Origin: Septoria linicola
Taxonomy: Eukaryota > Ascomycota > Dothideomycetes > Mycosphaerellales > Mycosphaerellaceae
Direction: 5' to 3'
DNA length: 64,000 nucleotides
NCBI GenBank assembly: GCA_024114885.1
Contig: CP099425.1
Location: 806,001 to 870,000, forward strand
The notes below the pieces were generated by a model. That model was not told the DNA's origin. It saw only the letters and a program-made list of their open reading frames with translations, and did not search any database. A program made the translations under genes and the position numbers. Shown here piece by piece: positions 41,770 to 52,810 of the stretch; position 1 is the stretch's first letter; the number at the start of each line of letters is the position of its first letter.

Positions 41770-42915
41770 CTACTGCAATGCGTTGAGATCCCCGTCGTTC
41801 TCGAGGTACCGGATGCGATAGCAGATGTAAATTTGCCGCCACTCCTCGCCGTTCTGACCAAGCTGTGGATACACCGAGAGTGGAATGTCCGAACACAACT
41901 GCATGTCCGTGAGCAAGGTATAGAGCTGCCACACCTTGTACTCCAGCTTTGTCGTCACACCAGCTGCGGCTGCGTCTTTTGGCACCGCAGCCATAAGCCC
42001 CTGGCGTTGTAGGATGAGGCCTGCCTCCGCTGCCTCGGCGCACAGTCGAGCTTTCATTAGGTCGACATTTGCGATCTCGAGAGTAGCTACACGACCCGTG
42101 CGATGCTGAGGATGTACGAGTGAGTTGATGGCTTCGTGAACGATTCTCTCAAAGTCCGCATTCGTGGCTCGCAAGAGTTCTGGGTCGCTTATCTGGGCCC
42201 GCAAGACCTCGAACCTCGTGGCATGGCGTAGATGAGTATCCTGCTCAGCCAACCAAGCCTCGAGTTCGGCCTGTGCTGCCAGGTCCTTCATGAACAGCTT
42301 GGTCATGACCCACCAGCGCAACACCTCCTCATTACGGTGAGCGGACGTGGTCTCGAGCTGTCTGTTATACGCTTTGATGGCTTGATCCATCGCTTGCGCT
42401 TTCTCGAAGAGTAGCCTTCCACCCACGTCCGTCTTCAGGACGTCCTTGTTGCACTTTTGGCATGTGGATCGTGTCTTCACGTTCAAGCTGGCGTTCCTTT
42501 GATATGAGACCTTGACCTTCTGGCCCTCTTTACCTCCCCAGCAAGATTTGGCCCTGAGGTAGCAGGGCAGGTCTTTGCGCAGCTTGCCCGTATACGTTGA
42601 ACCGGTCTTGGGCAGGGTAACCCCGCCTGGTGCAACAGGTGCGAGGTCGCGATTGTAGTCTTGATAGCCGTCGGAGCCGTGCATGAGGAAGTGGACCCAG
42701 CGGTCGATGCTGGCTTTGGTCCATTCTGCCGGAGACAAATTTGTGCTTGGGGCGCCTTTGAGAGACCATAAAATTGCAGCTTCGGCTGTGTCGAGCAAGT
42801 CGCGGACTACCAGTCTGTACTGACCACCAGCATATGCCGGTGGTATCGGCTACGCTGCAAGCACTACGCGTAACGCGGCACAACTGGCGCGGTCCACCTG
42901 CCTCAGCAGAGTCAT
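41770..42915 (-). CDS. Hypothetical protein with CxxC pair
   Basis: The long frame (42849-41770) lacks its own ATG near the start. A plausible tiny first exon, 42915-42898 (ATG plus five codons), joins it across a 48-base intron with donor GTGGAC and acceptor GTAG, giving 365 residues. The donor is weak, so the 5' end is tentative. The protein is helical in the second half, with many Leu, Glu and Arg residues. It has a CQKC pair near residue 135, which could bind metal, and a Trp-rich N-terminal third. I recognise no domain. It sits in a gene-poor stretch, so it may be lineage-specific. Confidence 0.5.
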
Positions 42916-45417
42916 GATGCCCGCACGAAGTGCAAGAATACGACCATGAGCTGTCCGGCCTCAAGCAGCTTTCACGCTCATCTGACAGCGACCCTGCTGT
43001 CCTCACACGACTGGCACAACACGGAACTCAAGAACAAGGCATGAGTAACCAGGCATACAGAGAGGCTCAATGGAAGAGTACATCTTGGAGCTCAAGATCA
43101 GCAAGAACCCCAAGAAGATGGCCTGGCACCTGGCTGGACTGCTGCACGTTCCTTCGTACGAGTGCAGCTTCACCTTGGAGTAGACAGCCCAACGCGGTCA
43201 GGCTTTTTCCCATACGCAAGTCTCAGCTGTGATAATATCAAGCCTGCCCCTCCCTTCTCGCTGCCAGACCATCGAGGAACATGCTGCTGGAAACGTCCAG
43301 AACGCCTCCGCAATCTTGAGCGGTGTACGGAAGGTTCAGAAGCCAGTAAGCACGGTCATGCGTATCAGGCTCCAATCTCATAACAAGACGGGAGCTATGA
43401 AGACTACTAGGTCCAAAGCCGTGACCCGCTCGATGGTCATGGTATAGTCGGCAGAGACAGGCCGTCCGTCCAGGTAGTCCATAGGAGTCTGAAAGACGAA
43501 TTGGCCACCGCACCGACTCTACTGTCTGCCACAGTAGCCAGACCAGGCTTCTCAGCATGCCGCTATCGTCTAGACTGAGGAGTGCAGATCGGAGGAGATT
43601 GAGGAGTGGCCATGTTCCGGAGACCTCTCACCTTGCAGTGCAGTGGATATGGAGAAACACGCCGTGCTTTGGATACACTCGTCTGCCTGACACCAGGTGT
43701 GAATATGCATCTTGGGAATCATTCTGTCAAGGGAAAGATTTCTCTCTATCGATGGGGAGCAACCGTCAGTTCGACCGTGCTCATGCTCACAGCGTTTCGG
43801 ACCCTCGATCCTCGACTACACAGCCGGACCGCCAGACACCTTAGATGCCGTCTTCGAAATTCGCAGAGCGAACAAGACTGAATATCGTGTACGAACCTCA
43901 CATATCATGGATGTCGATCAAATACCCCCATCAAATGCCAACGAATCGGCCGTAATATTATCACCTATTTGCTCTGAAATACCTCCTGGGCTGCGTGCTC
44001 GAGCGTAGATCGTCCACTTGCCGTTGCCTGAACGTCGGCGATTAGGGTCTTTCGAGGTTGACTCGACCTCACTTTCAGCGAGATCTTTGGCTTGGTTGGC
44101 TCAAGCGACCTGGTAGATGGAAGAGCAGCAGTGGTTGCCTTGGGCACAATGAGGCTGGGCACCGGCCTAAGTGTGAGTTTCTTTCCAGGCGAGTGACTGC
44201 TAGGTGTACAAATCACTCGTGGATCTTGCAAGGGTGACTCTTCAACTCGAAACGTTGTAAAGGCGACTCTCCGCTCTTGGTTAGGCGACTCTTAAAGCTG
44301 GATCTTGGGAGGGAGCCTCTCCACGCTGGATCTTGGGAGGGAGCCTCTCAACGTTGGATCTTGGCAGGGCGACTCCAGACGCTGGATCTTGGAAGGGTGA
44401 CTCTTCACGCACGCCCGGGCCTTGGAAGGGTGACTCTTCGCGCCCTTGATGTCGCGAGGACGTACTTGGAGCAACACTAGAGGTTGTTTTATATGTCTCC
44501 AAGACACTGTCCGCGTGACATAGATTCGGCGCATGACCTCAAATCAGGTGAATGGCCAAGGCCTAACTAGTGAATGGCCAAGGGATCTCCTGCCACAGCT
44601 TCCGTTAAGATCTTGCAACATCGACTCCTGAATACTGAACGGCAACGATGTCGGGCGTCTGCACCTCTAGTGGCAGCCACCAGACTTGTAAACCTGAGAT
44701 ACTAGCGCCATTGTGCCGCTGCATTGGTCTATAAGCTGGGTATAAGCATTACCTAACTAGTGCTAGGAGATGGTCCATCATGTTCGCGAGGAAAATCCTC
44801 CGATGAACGACGGACGGTATCTCGTCTGCAACCCAGACCAGCGATTAGCAACGGAAGTCCTCCTCACATAAGTTTCCTCGCTTCAACAAGCTACATCCCA
44901 TTGTCGAAAAAGCCTCACTCCTTCCGAGAGCAACACGCTCTCGCCCAAATCCCCAGCCATCGATCTCCGTTATCCCTACCCCTAGAAGCACGCCCTTTCC
45001 TAATCTATAGAATCATCCCTCGATCCTCGATGTGTGCTCTCCTCACTCCCACGCTCGTTGAACCAGAACCGCTCGCTCTGCCACACCTATCAACCACCGC
45101 TGATGGCGTACGGAGTCACGTTTTGCGGACGATAAAACTTGGTTCTAGGGGGCGAGAATTCGATATACGGTATGAAAGAAGTATCGAAAACGAATGTAAG
45201 GGGCCCGGTGGCGGGGCCCAGTCTAGACTCGCGTTTTAGCTGTTAGGGAGGAAGGGAGGTTACCTTATTATGTGCAGCTAGAGGGAGTGGCAGCAGCCAG
45301 GGATGTTGAGAGACGGATAGTCGAGGAGATGAGGGATTGTAGAGGTGGAGATGGTGTAGGATGTGATGGGTTGACATTCGAAATCGTGAGGAACAGGTCG
45401 GCCCGATTTGCAAAATG
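42916..45417. other. Gene-poor stretch, 2.5 kb
   Basis: A 37-codon frame at 43070-43183 (+) and overlapping frames at 43557-44008 (+) have no family features. The 28-bp minisatellite at 44219-44450 is listed separately. Nothing else is seen. Confidence 0.4.
44219..44450. repeat. 28-bp minisatellite with decayed edges
   Basis: Units beginning TGGATCTTGG recur exactly every 28 bases at 44299, 44327, 44355 and 44383. Shorter, diverged copies containing GGCGACTC or GGGTGACTC flank them from about 44219 and up to about 44450. The period is not a multiple of three, so it is unlikely to encode protein. Confidence 0.85.
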
Positions 45418-46056
45418 TTACACTAGATTCACACCCAGCCCATTCGGACATGGTCCGCTTGCTCGTCCACTGCTCACGACCTGACTCTCCTTCGCCTTTC
45501 TCAACATGCCTGTCTGCAGTGGATACGGCTGTCCCATCCACGTGGCCCTTTGCGTATGATCTCTCTCATCATCTCCCGTGTTGGGGTGAACCAACGCACT
45601 GAGTGGACCACGATTGATCACGAGCCAGGGAATGAAAGCTCCAAACTGGGCAGGCGTGAACAGGTTGATCTCGAACATGGCTACCGGGTGCGGGCCAATG
45701 GGCTTGTCCCATAGTGTGTAGACTCGCAATTCGGGAAACTCGCGCCGTATGCGTTCGTGAAGATGCTGGGCGAACTTGGATTCGGATGGCGAAGTCTGAA
45801 GGTAGTAGATGTGGACGTCGAATGCTGCACGCTGCGATCCAGTGGGGATTGGAGCTGGAAATTGTGTGTAGGCAGAAGAGAGCTTGATCGGTGTTGGGTT
45901 CTTCAGTGATTTGCCGTCTACATTGCGCTCACTATTGCACTGAAGTCAACATGGCAAGGTCCAAACACTGAGCTGATGTTCTCACTTTGACAGCGGCTCG
46001 AGGCCTTCCCAGCCATGCAGAGGATCTGGGTATGAGTAGAGTGATGGGTCTGCCAT
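45418..46056 (-). CDS. DOPA 4,5-dioxygenase-like protein
   Basis: Two exons (46056-45986 and 45931-45418) across a 54-base intron with donor GTGAGA and acceptor CAATAG give 194 residues. The family, first known from Amanita DOPA dioxygenase in betalain pigment synthesis, is small and iron-dependent. Conserved blocks visible here are DVHIYY with the first His, KPIGPHPVAMFEI with the second, and LVHPNTGDD with a DH further on. There is no signal peptide, suggesting a cytosolic enzyme. Most ascomycete members have no proven substrate, so a DOPA activity should not be assumed. The start at 46056 gives the usual SYPDPLHGWE N-terminal region. Confidence 0.9.
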
Positions 46057-46406
46057 GGCTCAGAATGTTGAATGTTGTTGATGTGATGAGAAGAGAACGA
46101 CGTCAGACGCGTATACTTGTCTGATCGATGCCCGCTATTTCATGTTATGCTGGCCAACATGGTGCGCTCCTCCTCATTGCATCCGGCAGTATTCCGCATT
46201 GCGCATCTTTGGTCAGCCAGACGGAGACGGTCTGAATGAAGATGAAGCAAAGACGGTTGTCACCAAAAGAGTTTGGCAGATCCATGGGCCCCACCACATC
46301 GCTGCACGTGCCACGTGCTAAAGTAAAGTCGCGACATTCGTGACGCGAACCACTTTCACCTTCGCGGGCAAGTGAAGTCGAGCAAGTGAGAGTGCGACAG
46401 AATGTC
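46057..46406. promoter_or_regulatory. Divergent promoter region
   Basis: About 350 bases separate the start codons of the dioxygenase-like gene (minus) and SLD2 (plus), so both promoters lie here. No motif is assigned. Confidence 0.45.
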
Positions 46407-47923
46407 ATGACAATGTTGACTGAAGGCAAAGAGAATCACGTCGATCCCGTGTCGTTACGGGTCGAGCTTAAGGGGTGGGAGAATGGCTTCCGAGAGCAGA
46501 ATGGTCGCAAAGCAGGACGCGAGGACATCAAGAAGGATGCGGTCATCAGTATGAGGAGACGCATTGCATTGCATTGCTGGAAGATGAGACAGATGCTGAT
46601 ATTATTTGCATGTGATCAGGCGCAAAGTACAAATTGTACAACGACTTGACTCGCCCTCCAAAACCAGCACCAGCACCAGCACCAGCACCAGCACCAGCAC
46701 CACCACAACTCGCCAGCACTCGACGAAAGAGCACGCGCCCAGCTGCCGCCAAGCACTCACCATCCAAACGATCTGCGAAAGAACCCTCTGCGACCCCTCG
46801 AAAGACGCCAATCCGATCACCATCTACTGCTGCTGCTGCTCCTTTACCACACAAGATCCTGTCCCCTGTTCAGCAGCTGGAACCAGAACCAACTCCACAA
46901 TGGATTCGTGCTGCGCTGGGGCCAACCCCTCAACGAGACGGACAAGCGCTGGGTCTGTTCGACTTGGATGATGATGATGTGCAAGAGACTCCATGGAAGA
47001 CCGCAGCAGGAGCTGGAGCAGATGCTGTAGCTGCCACTCCGAGCAAAGGCACACGTTGCGCAGAACACGTTCTCATGAAGTCCCCCGACTCATCCTCAGG
47101 AAAGCGCTACATGTTCGCTGCCTTTGCTGGCACGCCTCTGAAACGAAAGAGAGATGGCAACGATATGGGTACCACGAGCTCGTCGAAACGAAACTTCGCA
47201 ACGCCTTCCTTTCTTCGCCGATGCAACCCTGTGGCCCAAATCACCGACGACGACACTGCTCACGAACCCGTTCACAGGCCTCCCTTCCAGAAGCGAGGGT
47301 TGGTACGCAGCCTGAGCTCCATCATACAAAATTTGAAGAAGCAGCAGGACAAGGAGGCAGACGATGAGTGGGACATCATGAACGAAATCGAGGCTGAGGA
47401 GCGGGGCGAGACTGTGCAGAAGCAGAAACAAGCCACTCCAGAAGTGCAAGTCGAAGACAGCCAGGCGATAGAAATGCCCCTCGGACCAGATCAGGCTCCC
47501 GAGTCAAGTGAAGAAGACAGCACCCCTGGCAACGAAAATCAGCCTGGGCGAAAGCCCTGGAAGAAGAAGGGTTTAAAACGACAAACCAGACGCTCAAACA
47601 TGAAGCCCGTCTTCCACAAAGCCCGCAAAGAAGGCGACGAAGACCCTGCACCCAGCGACGCTGAACAAGGCGATCCCAATGCCGAAGTCGACGAATTCGA
47701 AGACGTCGACAATGATGACTCTCAGGATGAAGCCACATCGAAGCCGAAGAAGAAGCGACCGAAAGGCAAGGACAAGGTGTCAAAAGAGAAGGAAAAAGAC
47801 GACGAAACAAAAAAGAAACCCCGCAAAGTCAACGCCGAAGCGCATGCGAATTATAGGAGGCTGAATATCAAGAATAAGAACTCAAAGGCCAAGGGGAGAG
47901 GAGGCAGGTTTGGCAGGAGGTAG
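46407..47923 (+). CDS. SLD2: DNA replication regulator Sld2
   Basis: Essential initiation factor that, once phosphorylated by S-phase CDK, binds Dpb11 and helps load the CMG helicase. Exons 46407-46548 and 46620-47923 are joined by a 71-base intron, giving 481 residues. The N-terminal family block is clear: ELKGWENGF, then REDIKKD, then across the junction KYKLYNDL. The middle is disordered with many SP and TP sites (SPSKR, TPRK, SPVQ, TPWK, TPLK), consistent with CDK control. A (Pro-Ala)n tract lies at residues of about 62-77, encoded by a CCAGCA hexamer repeat. The C-terminus is very basic and ends in the family-typical ANYRRLNIKNKNSK and RGGRFGRR. A second in-frame ATG at 46413 could also be used. 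Confidence 0.93.
46664..46711 (+). repeat. CCAGCA hexamer repeat inside SLD2
   Basis: About seven to eight tandem CCAGCA units encode alternating Pro-Ala in the disordered N-terminal part of Sld2. The unit keeps frame, so length changes would alter only the Pro-Ala tract. Confidence 0.85.
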
Positions 47924-48206
47924 AATCAGAGTAGAGACATGTATCTTGACTTTGACTTTGCGAGTTTGCAATGAAAACGATGAATTGAACGGAACGAATG
48001 AACAACCGCTTCCACGCTCGTGTATTCCGACGGTATTTCTACTAATCGTACATATTATATAGTGCATGCTGATCCTCCAACGACTACGCTATATCACCGG
48101 GTGGGTCGTCGTGCACCTCATCTTCTTCTAGCACCCTCTTAGTGCCAGTATTCATGTCCTCTTCTCCATTCATGCTTCTCATCGTGGGGGGGTATAATCC
48201 TTCCTC

Positions 48207-48256
<50 letters not shown>

Positions 48257-48441
48257 GGCTTGTGTATATCACCTCTCTTTCAAATCCTCATGATATCGTG
48301 AAACGCCATTCTTGCGCCGTAAAGTTTCATAAAATCATTTCTTGTGCATCGTACAGTCCTCCTCCTCCTTTTCCTCCTCCTTCTCCTTCTTCATTGATTC
48401 CTCCTCTTCCTCATTGTTATCACTCGTCCATCGTCTCCTCA
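47924..48441. other. Intergenic between convergent genes, 518 bases
   Basis: This holds the 3' regions of SLD2 and the DUF6594 gene, with a (TC)n microsatellite listed separately and further pyrimidine-rich sequence near 48358-48420. Confidence 0.6.
48211..48253 (+). repeat. (TC)n microsatellite
   Basis: An uninterrupted TC dinucleotide run of 43 bases lies in the 3' intergenic region between two convergent genes. The run is uninterrupted, so length polymorphism between isolates is likely. Confidence 0.95.
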
Positions 48442-50788
48442 TCACAGAGGCACACAGCCCGCGAATCCACAACACAGGAGCATACATCCTGCCACAGCCA
48501 TATGTGTCTGTTGTGGCGACAGGCCCAAAACCTGGACCAGCTGGAGGGCGGCGGCGGTGCTACTACTGCTGTTGCGAGCCAATAACACTGCTCCCAACGT
48601 AAACAGTACCGTAACAACCAGTCTTCCAGCAAGCGTCGAGATAATGCTGAAGAGAACCAGTGGTAAAATGGGCAAAAGTGCAAGTCCAGCGAAGAGCAGG
48701 CTCCTATCCTCATCATTACTCCTAGCAGCATCCTTCTTCTTCTTGGTCTGAGCGACAACCTCGACCTCCTTCTCTCCCCCACCAAGTCTTACAAGATCCC
48801 CTCCCCTCACATCCAAAAACTTCCTCTCCACCTCACAAATCACATCCTTCTCTCTCATCCAGCTGCGATATACATCCACATCCTCTTTCGCTGCAGCACT
48901 AGACTCTTTGAGCATACTCGCAAAACTCGACACAGCAGCATTATAATCTCTAGTCTTGAGAAATATCCTCCCGAGCAGCTCGGTGCGTTGGTGATGCCAG
49001 TGCGTGCCGTGGTTGCGGTCGGTGCGGCGGGATGAAGGTCCAGATGGAGGGCAGTAGGAGTCGCTGGGGTGAGAAGGGGAGAGGGAAGGATCCGCTCGAG
49101 CTATAATTTCATCTGCGATGCGGAGTTGCTCTTCGAGTTCTTGCAGTTCGTCTTGCATGTGCAGGAGGATCCTGTGATTCAGATACTCGAATCGGCGGTA
49201 CATGGGTTTGACTGGAGAGTCCTGGTTGGAGAGTTCTTGGGCGAGGAGTTCGTAGCCGGTAATGGTTTGGATGGTGTTGTCTGGGGCGTCGGGAGCGGGT
49301 GGTGGTGGTGGCGCGATGTGGCCGTTGATGTTATGATAGGGAACAGGATAGGCCATGGGAATTGCTGGAGATGCGCATTGCTGATACTGTTGCATTTGCA
49401 TGCCTTGGATGTGCTGCGCCCATGCTCGTTGCGAGTCGACGGACCGGGTTGATGAGGATGAATGGGATCTATGTTGGCCATAGGCAGAGTCCACTCGGTG
49501 ATGATGATTACGTTGCTGGTCCTGCGCGACGTGTTCTCGCAAGGCATCTTGTTGTGCTTTCAAACGTTCCCCATGTGGCTGCCGTGGCTGCAATGGAGGC
49601 GGTGGCAATTGTGCCGCATAGGAGTGCGATGATGATCGCTGTCGCGCATCGTAAACAACCTCGTTGAATGATGCTCCTGCATCGGAATCGTGCTCATCAC
49701 TTTCAGCAACATCCCGAAGTTGCGGGAGCTTCTTGATGCTTCTTGGAGGCGACCGATCTGCCTCGGGGCTCTGACTTCCGCTACTTCGACTGTCCACCGA
49801 GGACGCATACTGAGGGTCGTACCGTCGTCGTAGTTCCGCGACACTGCCACTGACACTTCGACTCCTGGTTGCTGTTGGAGACGGACAAGTTGAGTGACTG
49901 GACGGAGTGTCGGGCAGCTCGCTCGATCCTGCATCGGAAGCTTGGTAGTGCGACGACGACGAGGAGGATGAGTATGCAGAATGACTATCGTGATTGTCTT
50001 CCATTGCGGCGTCCAGATAGTCAAACACGTTGGAGCCTTCAGCGCTTTTAGTGGTGGACTCGCTCTCCGAGACTCGGCTACTCTCCCTTTGGGCTCCTTC
50101 ACTCTTACCACTTTGGGACGCTCGGTCGTAGGACAGCTGCGTGATTGTGGTGTTGCTACTAGACGAATGGCCCGATGCGCTTGTCAAGCTGGACAGTACT
50201 GAGAGAAGGGAGGGATTGAATCTGGGCAGAGTTTCACTTCGTTTGTGTAGCGAGCCCACGCGGTGTTGCTTGACAGGCGATCTTCTGATGCCTGCTTCGT
50301 CCCTCGATCGTCTACTCTGTGTTGGACTACGCTCACGTCTACGCCGAGGCTGTTGTTCTTTTATCCCAGACCTGCTGACAAGGCTGGATTCGCCGGACTC
50401 TAGGATCCTAGCAAGCTTGGGGAAGAACGAACTCTCCGTACTGCTGCGACTTCTGCTTTGTGATGGCGAGCTCTTGCTTTGTGTCGCACGTCTCTTTCGA
50501 CGAGCAGGTGTTGCGGGCGGCTCTGAATCATACCACGCTTTCGTCGCAGTCTTGCTACTGCTCCCGACAGTCTTGCTGCGTTGTCTCGCCAGGGTGGACC
50601 TGCTGCCAGAATCGTCGTCCGACGTCGTGATAATCAGTCTGGGCGGTACAGACGGTGATACTCGTCCTTGCTCTTCTTCTTCCGACTCTTGCTAGACAAA
50701 CACATCTGCCATTAGTCTTGCATGAACTCATGGAGAGCCAAGGGTGGGAGAGTGGGACTGTAAACCACCAAGGACTTGTACTTACCAT
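48442..50788 (-). CDS. DUF6594 membrane protein
   Basis: Two exons: the first coding exon is only the ATG (50788-50786), followed by a 94-base intron (GTAAGT...GTCTAG) and exon two from 50691 to 48442, giving 750 residues. Without the intron the long frame has no ATG, only a GTG at 50259, so the junction sets the start. The N-terminal 500 residues are disordered: Ser/Arg-rich, with His-rich and Pro-rich runs. The DUF6594 part follows, recognisable by GYELLAQELS and then RFEYLNHRILLHMQDELQELEEQL, a long helical stretch, and two to three hydrophobic helices at the C-terminus (SLLFAGLALLPILPL, LVVTVLFTLGAVLLA and a Cys-rich last one). The family is widespread in ascomycetes and has no known function. 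Confidence 0.86.
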
Positions 50789-51520
50789 TGTGCCGCGTAG
50801 CTGTCAAGGATGTCCTATACAGACTGACTCAGTCGGTCAGAAAGCATAAGACGAGTAAGGTCACGCATCGTGTTCCCACAGGTACTTGCGAGGTGTGAAA
50901 CACAGAGCGCGAGACGTGGGCGACCGCGATTGCACATCTGCAAACCAAACGACAAATAACACACAGGATAGGAGAAGAGGGTGTCCCACTGCAGCCAGGA
51001 AGCCTTGTGCGACTCCTAGCAGCAGATAGGCTCGGGGTCAGGGGGCTATAATGGAAGCAGGCTGAACAAGGAACCGCCAGTTACGCTTGTGAGCGTTGGA
51101 ACTGTCGGCTGGATGCGCTGGCTCGTCTTGGGGGTCCGGCGCGCTGCCGATGGCATGATGCAGCGCATGGCCAGCGACTGTCTCATCGTTGAATGGACTT
51201 TCCGTGACGCGCACATCGGAGCCCATCGCTTGTGTAGACAGAGAAGTCGCAGGTTAGACAGAAGAGATGATGCAAAGCCCACATTCCAGTGCTCGAGCTA
51301 GTCGACTTGAGGGAGTGTCTGCTGGACGAATGATTGGTCTGGAAGATATCTTGGTGGTACATTGCTCACGTGTGTACGACGGGTGTGGTAGAGGATCGGA
51401 GGTCATCTCGGAGGACGGCATTCCCGACACGGTCTAGCTCACCACTCAGGGCAGCTTCACTCGAGGACATCTGATCGATTGCTGCGTGGTGTTGTTGGTC
51501 GATCGCATCTCACTCACACA
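50789..51520. promoter_or_regulatory. Divergent promoter region, 732 bases
   Basis: This lies between the starts of the DUF6594 gene (minus) and the mitochondrial L11 gene (plus). I see no additional gene or repeat. Confidence 0.45.
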
Positions 51521-52118
51521 ATGGCGCGAAAAGCAATACAAAATGACCAAATAGTCAAGCTCATCGTGGGCGCAGGCCAGGCATCGCCTTCGCCGCCTGT
51601 AGGTCCTGCGCTTGGATCCAAGGGTGTCAAGTCCATGGACTTTTGTAAGGTCAGCATTGTTGGAGGTGACTGTGAGATTCATGGACTGCATCTGATGGAA
51701 CACCCAGGAATTCAATGCGCGAACAGCAAACTACGTGACCGGCACACCAGTCCCAGCAAGAGTGACAGTCCGACCCGATCGTTCCTTCCACTTCGAGATC
51801 CGAACACCACCTACGGCTTCTCTTCTCTTATCCGCAGCTGGCGTGAATCCAATCAAGAACAAATTGAAGGGCGCGGGAAATACAGCAGGACCAAAGTCGA
51901 AAGCGGGCGCTCTAGCAGCAGGCAAGGCATCATTTCACGGTGGCGCGGCGCCTGGTAATGCTGCGATGGGAAATGTGGGCAAGGTCAGCTTGAAGCACGT
52001 GTACGAGATTGCGAAGATAAAGCAAGGCGAGACGCGACTATCAGGAGTGAGTCTGGAATCGATGGTAAAGAGCGTGATCGCACAGGCGGGCAGCATTGGC
52101 GTGGTGGTTGAGCCTTGA
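51521..52118 (+). CDS. MRPL19: Mitochondrial ribosomal protein L11 (uL11m)
   Basis: Large-subunit mitoribosome protein of the bacterial L11 family; it forms part of the GTPase-associated centre. Exons 51521-51649 and 51708-52118 are joined by a 58-base intron with donor GTCAGC and acceptor CCCAG, which restores DFCKEFNART. The product has 179 residues. The N-terminal domain shows [22 protein letters not shown], the conserved Pro-rich loop, and [11 protein letters not shown]. The C-terminal RNA-binding domain ends in [12 protein letters not shown] and then [20 protein letters not shown], matching the L11 family. The insertion of Lys, Ala and Gly between the domains is longer than in bacteria, as is common in fungi. 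No separate targeting presequence is visible, as in several L11m proteins. Confidence 0.95.
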
Positions 52119-52810
52119 GGAAGTAAGCCGCACAAGTTCTGCGGAATGCATAGCGCTGGCATAAATTTGTACAAGATACATGGAGAGACGGCGTTCATGG
52201 TGTAGAGATACCCAAAGTGGGCAGGAGTGTAGTGTATTGTGGCATGGAATGAAGGCAATCTTCGCACGGCATATGCCAAGGAAAGCGTTTTCACGTGAAA
52301 GTTGATGAGCCAATTTTGTTCATCTTCGTGCCGTAGGCACGCTGATTATGCATTACAAGTATTTACAGTTCCACTCTGCTGCGAGGGAAGAGTGCACAGC
52401 ATCAGGTCATGACCATGCTTCATTGCATCCCCTGCGCACAAATGTGCGCCAAAACCAAAGGTCTATGGGTCTCTCGCGTCTACGGCCAAACTCCTTCGCT
52501 GCAGATATACCTCTCCAGGTTGTCGAGCGAATGTGGCTGTACAAATACACAAAAGCGAATGTAGGGTATCTTCGAAGCAAGGGGCTCTATGCTCGCAAAA
52601 ATAGCAGAGCTCAGAAGATGTTGCGCCGTGCTCCATTCGTCGTAGGTCAGGCTCAAACGCGTTGTTGCCAGGTCGATGAAGCGCTAAAATGCTCGTCAAA
52701 ATGCTCAGATCAAAGCGCCATGCAATGCAGTCGTCAAAATCATTGTTCCAGGTCATGTGGCCAGGGAGAATATGGTATCATGTTCTTCTCGGCCAGTGTC
52801 ATAAGTGCCA
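52119..52810. other. Intergenic between convergent genes, 692 bases
   Basis: A 253-codon plus-strand frame spanning 52348-53109 mostly overlaps Aur1 antisense and shows no family features. Nothing else is seen. Confidence 0.5.

Noticed and set aside
48084..48272. Minus frame with Arg-Glu repeats
   Set aside because: It is the translation of the TC microsatellite, not a gene.
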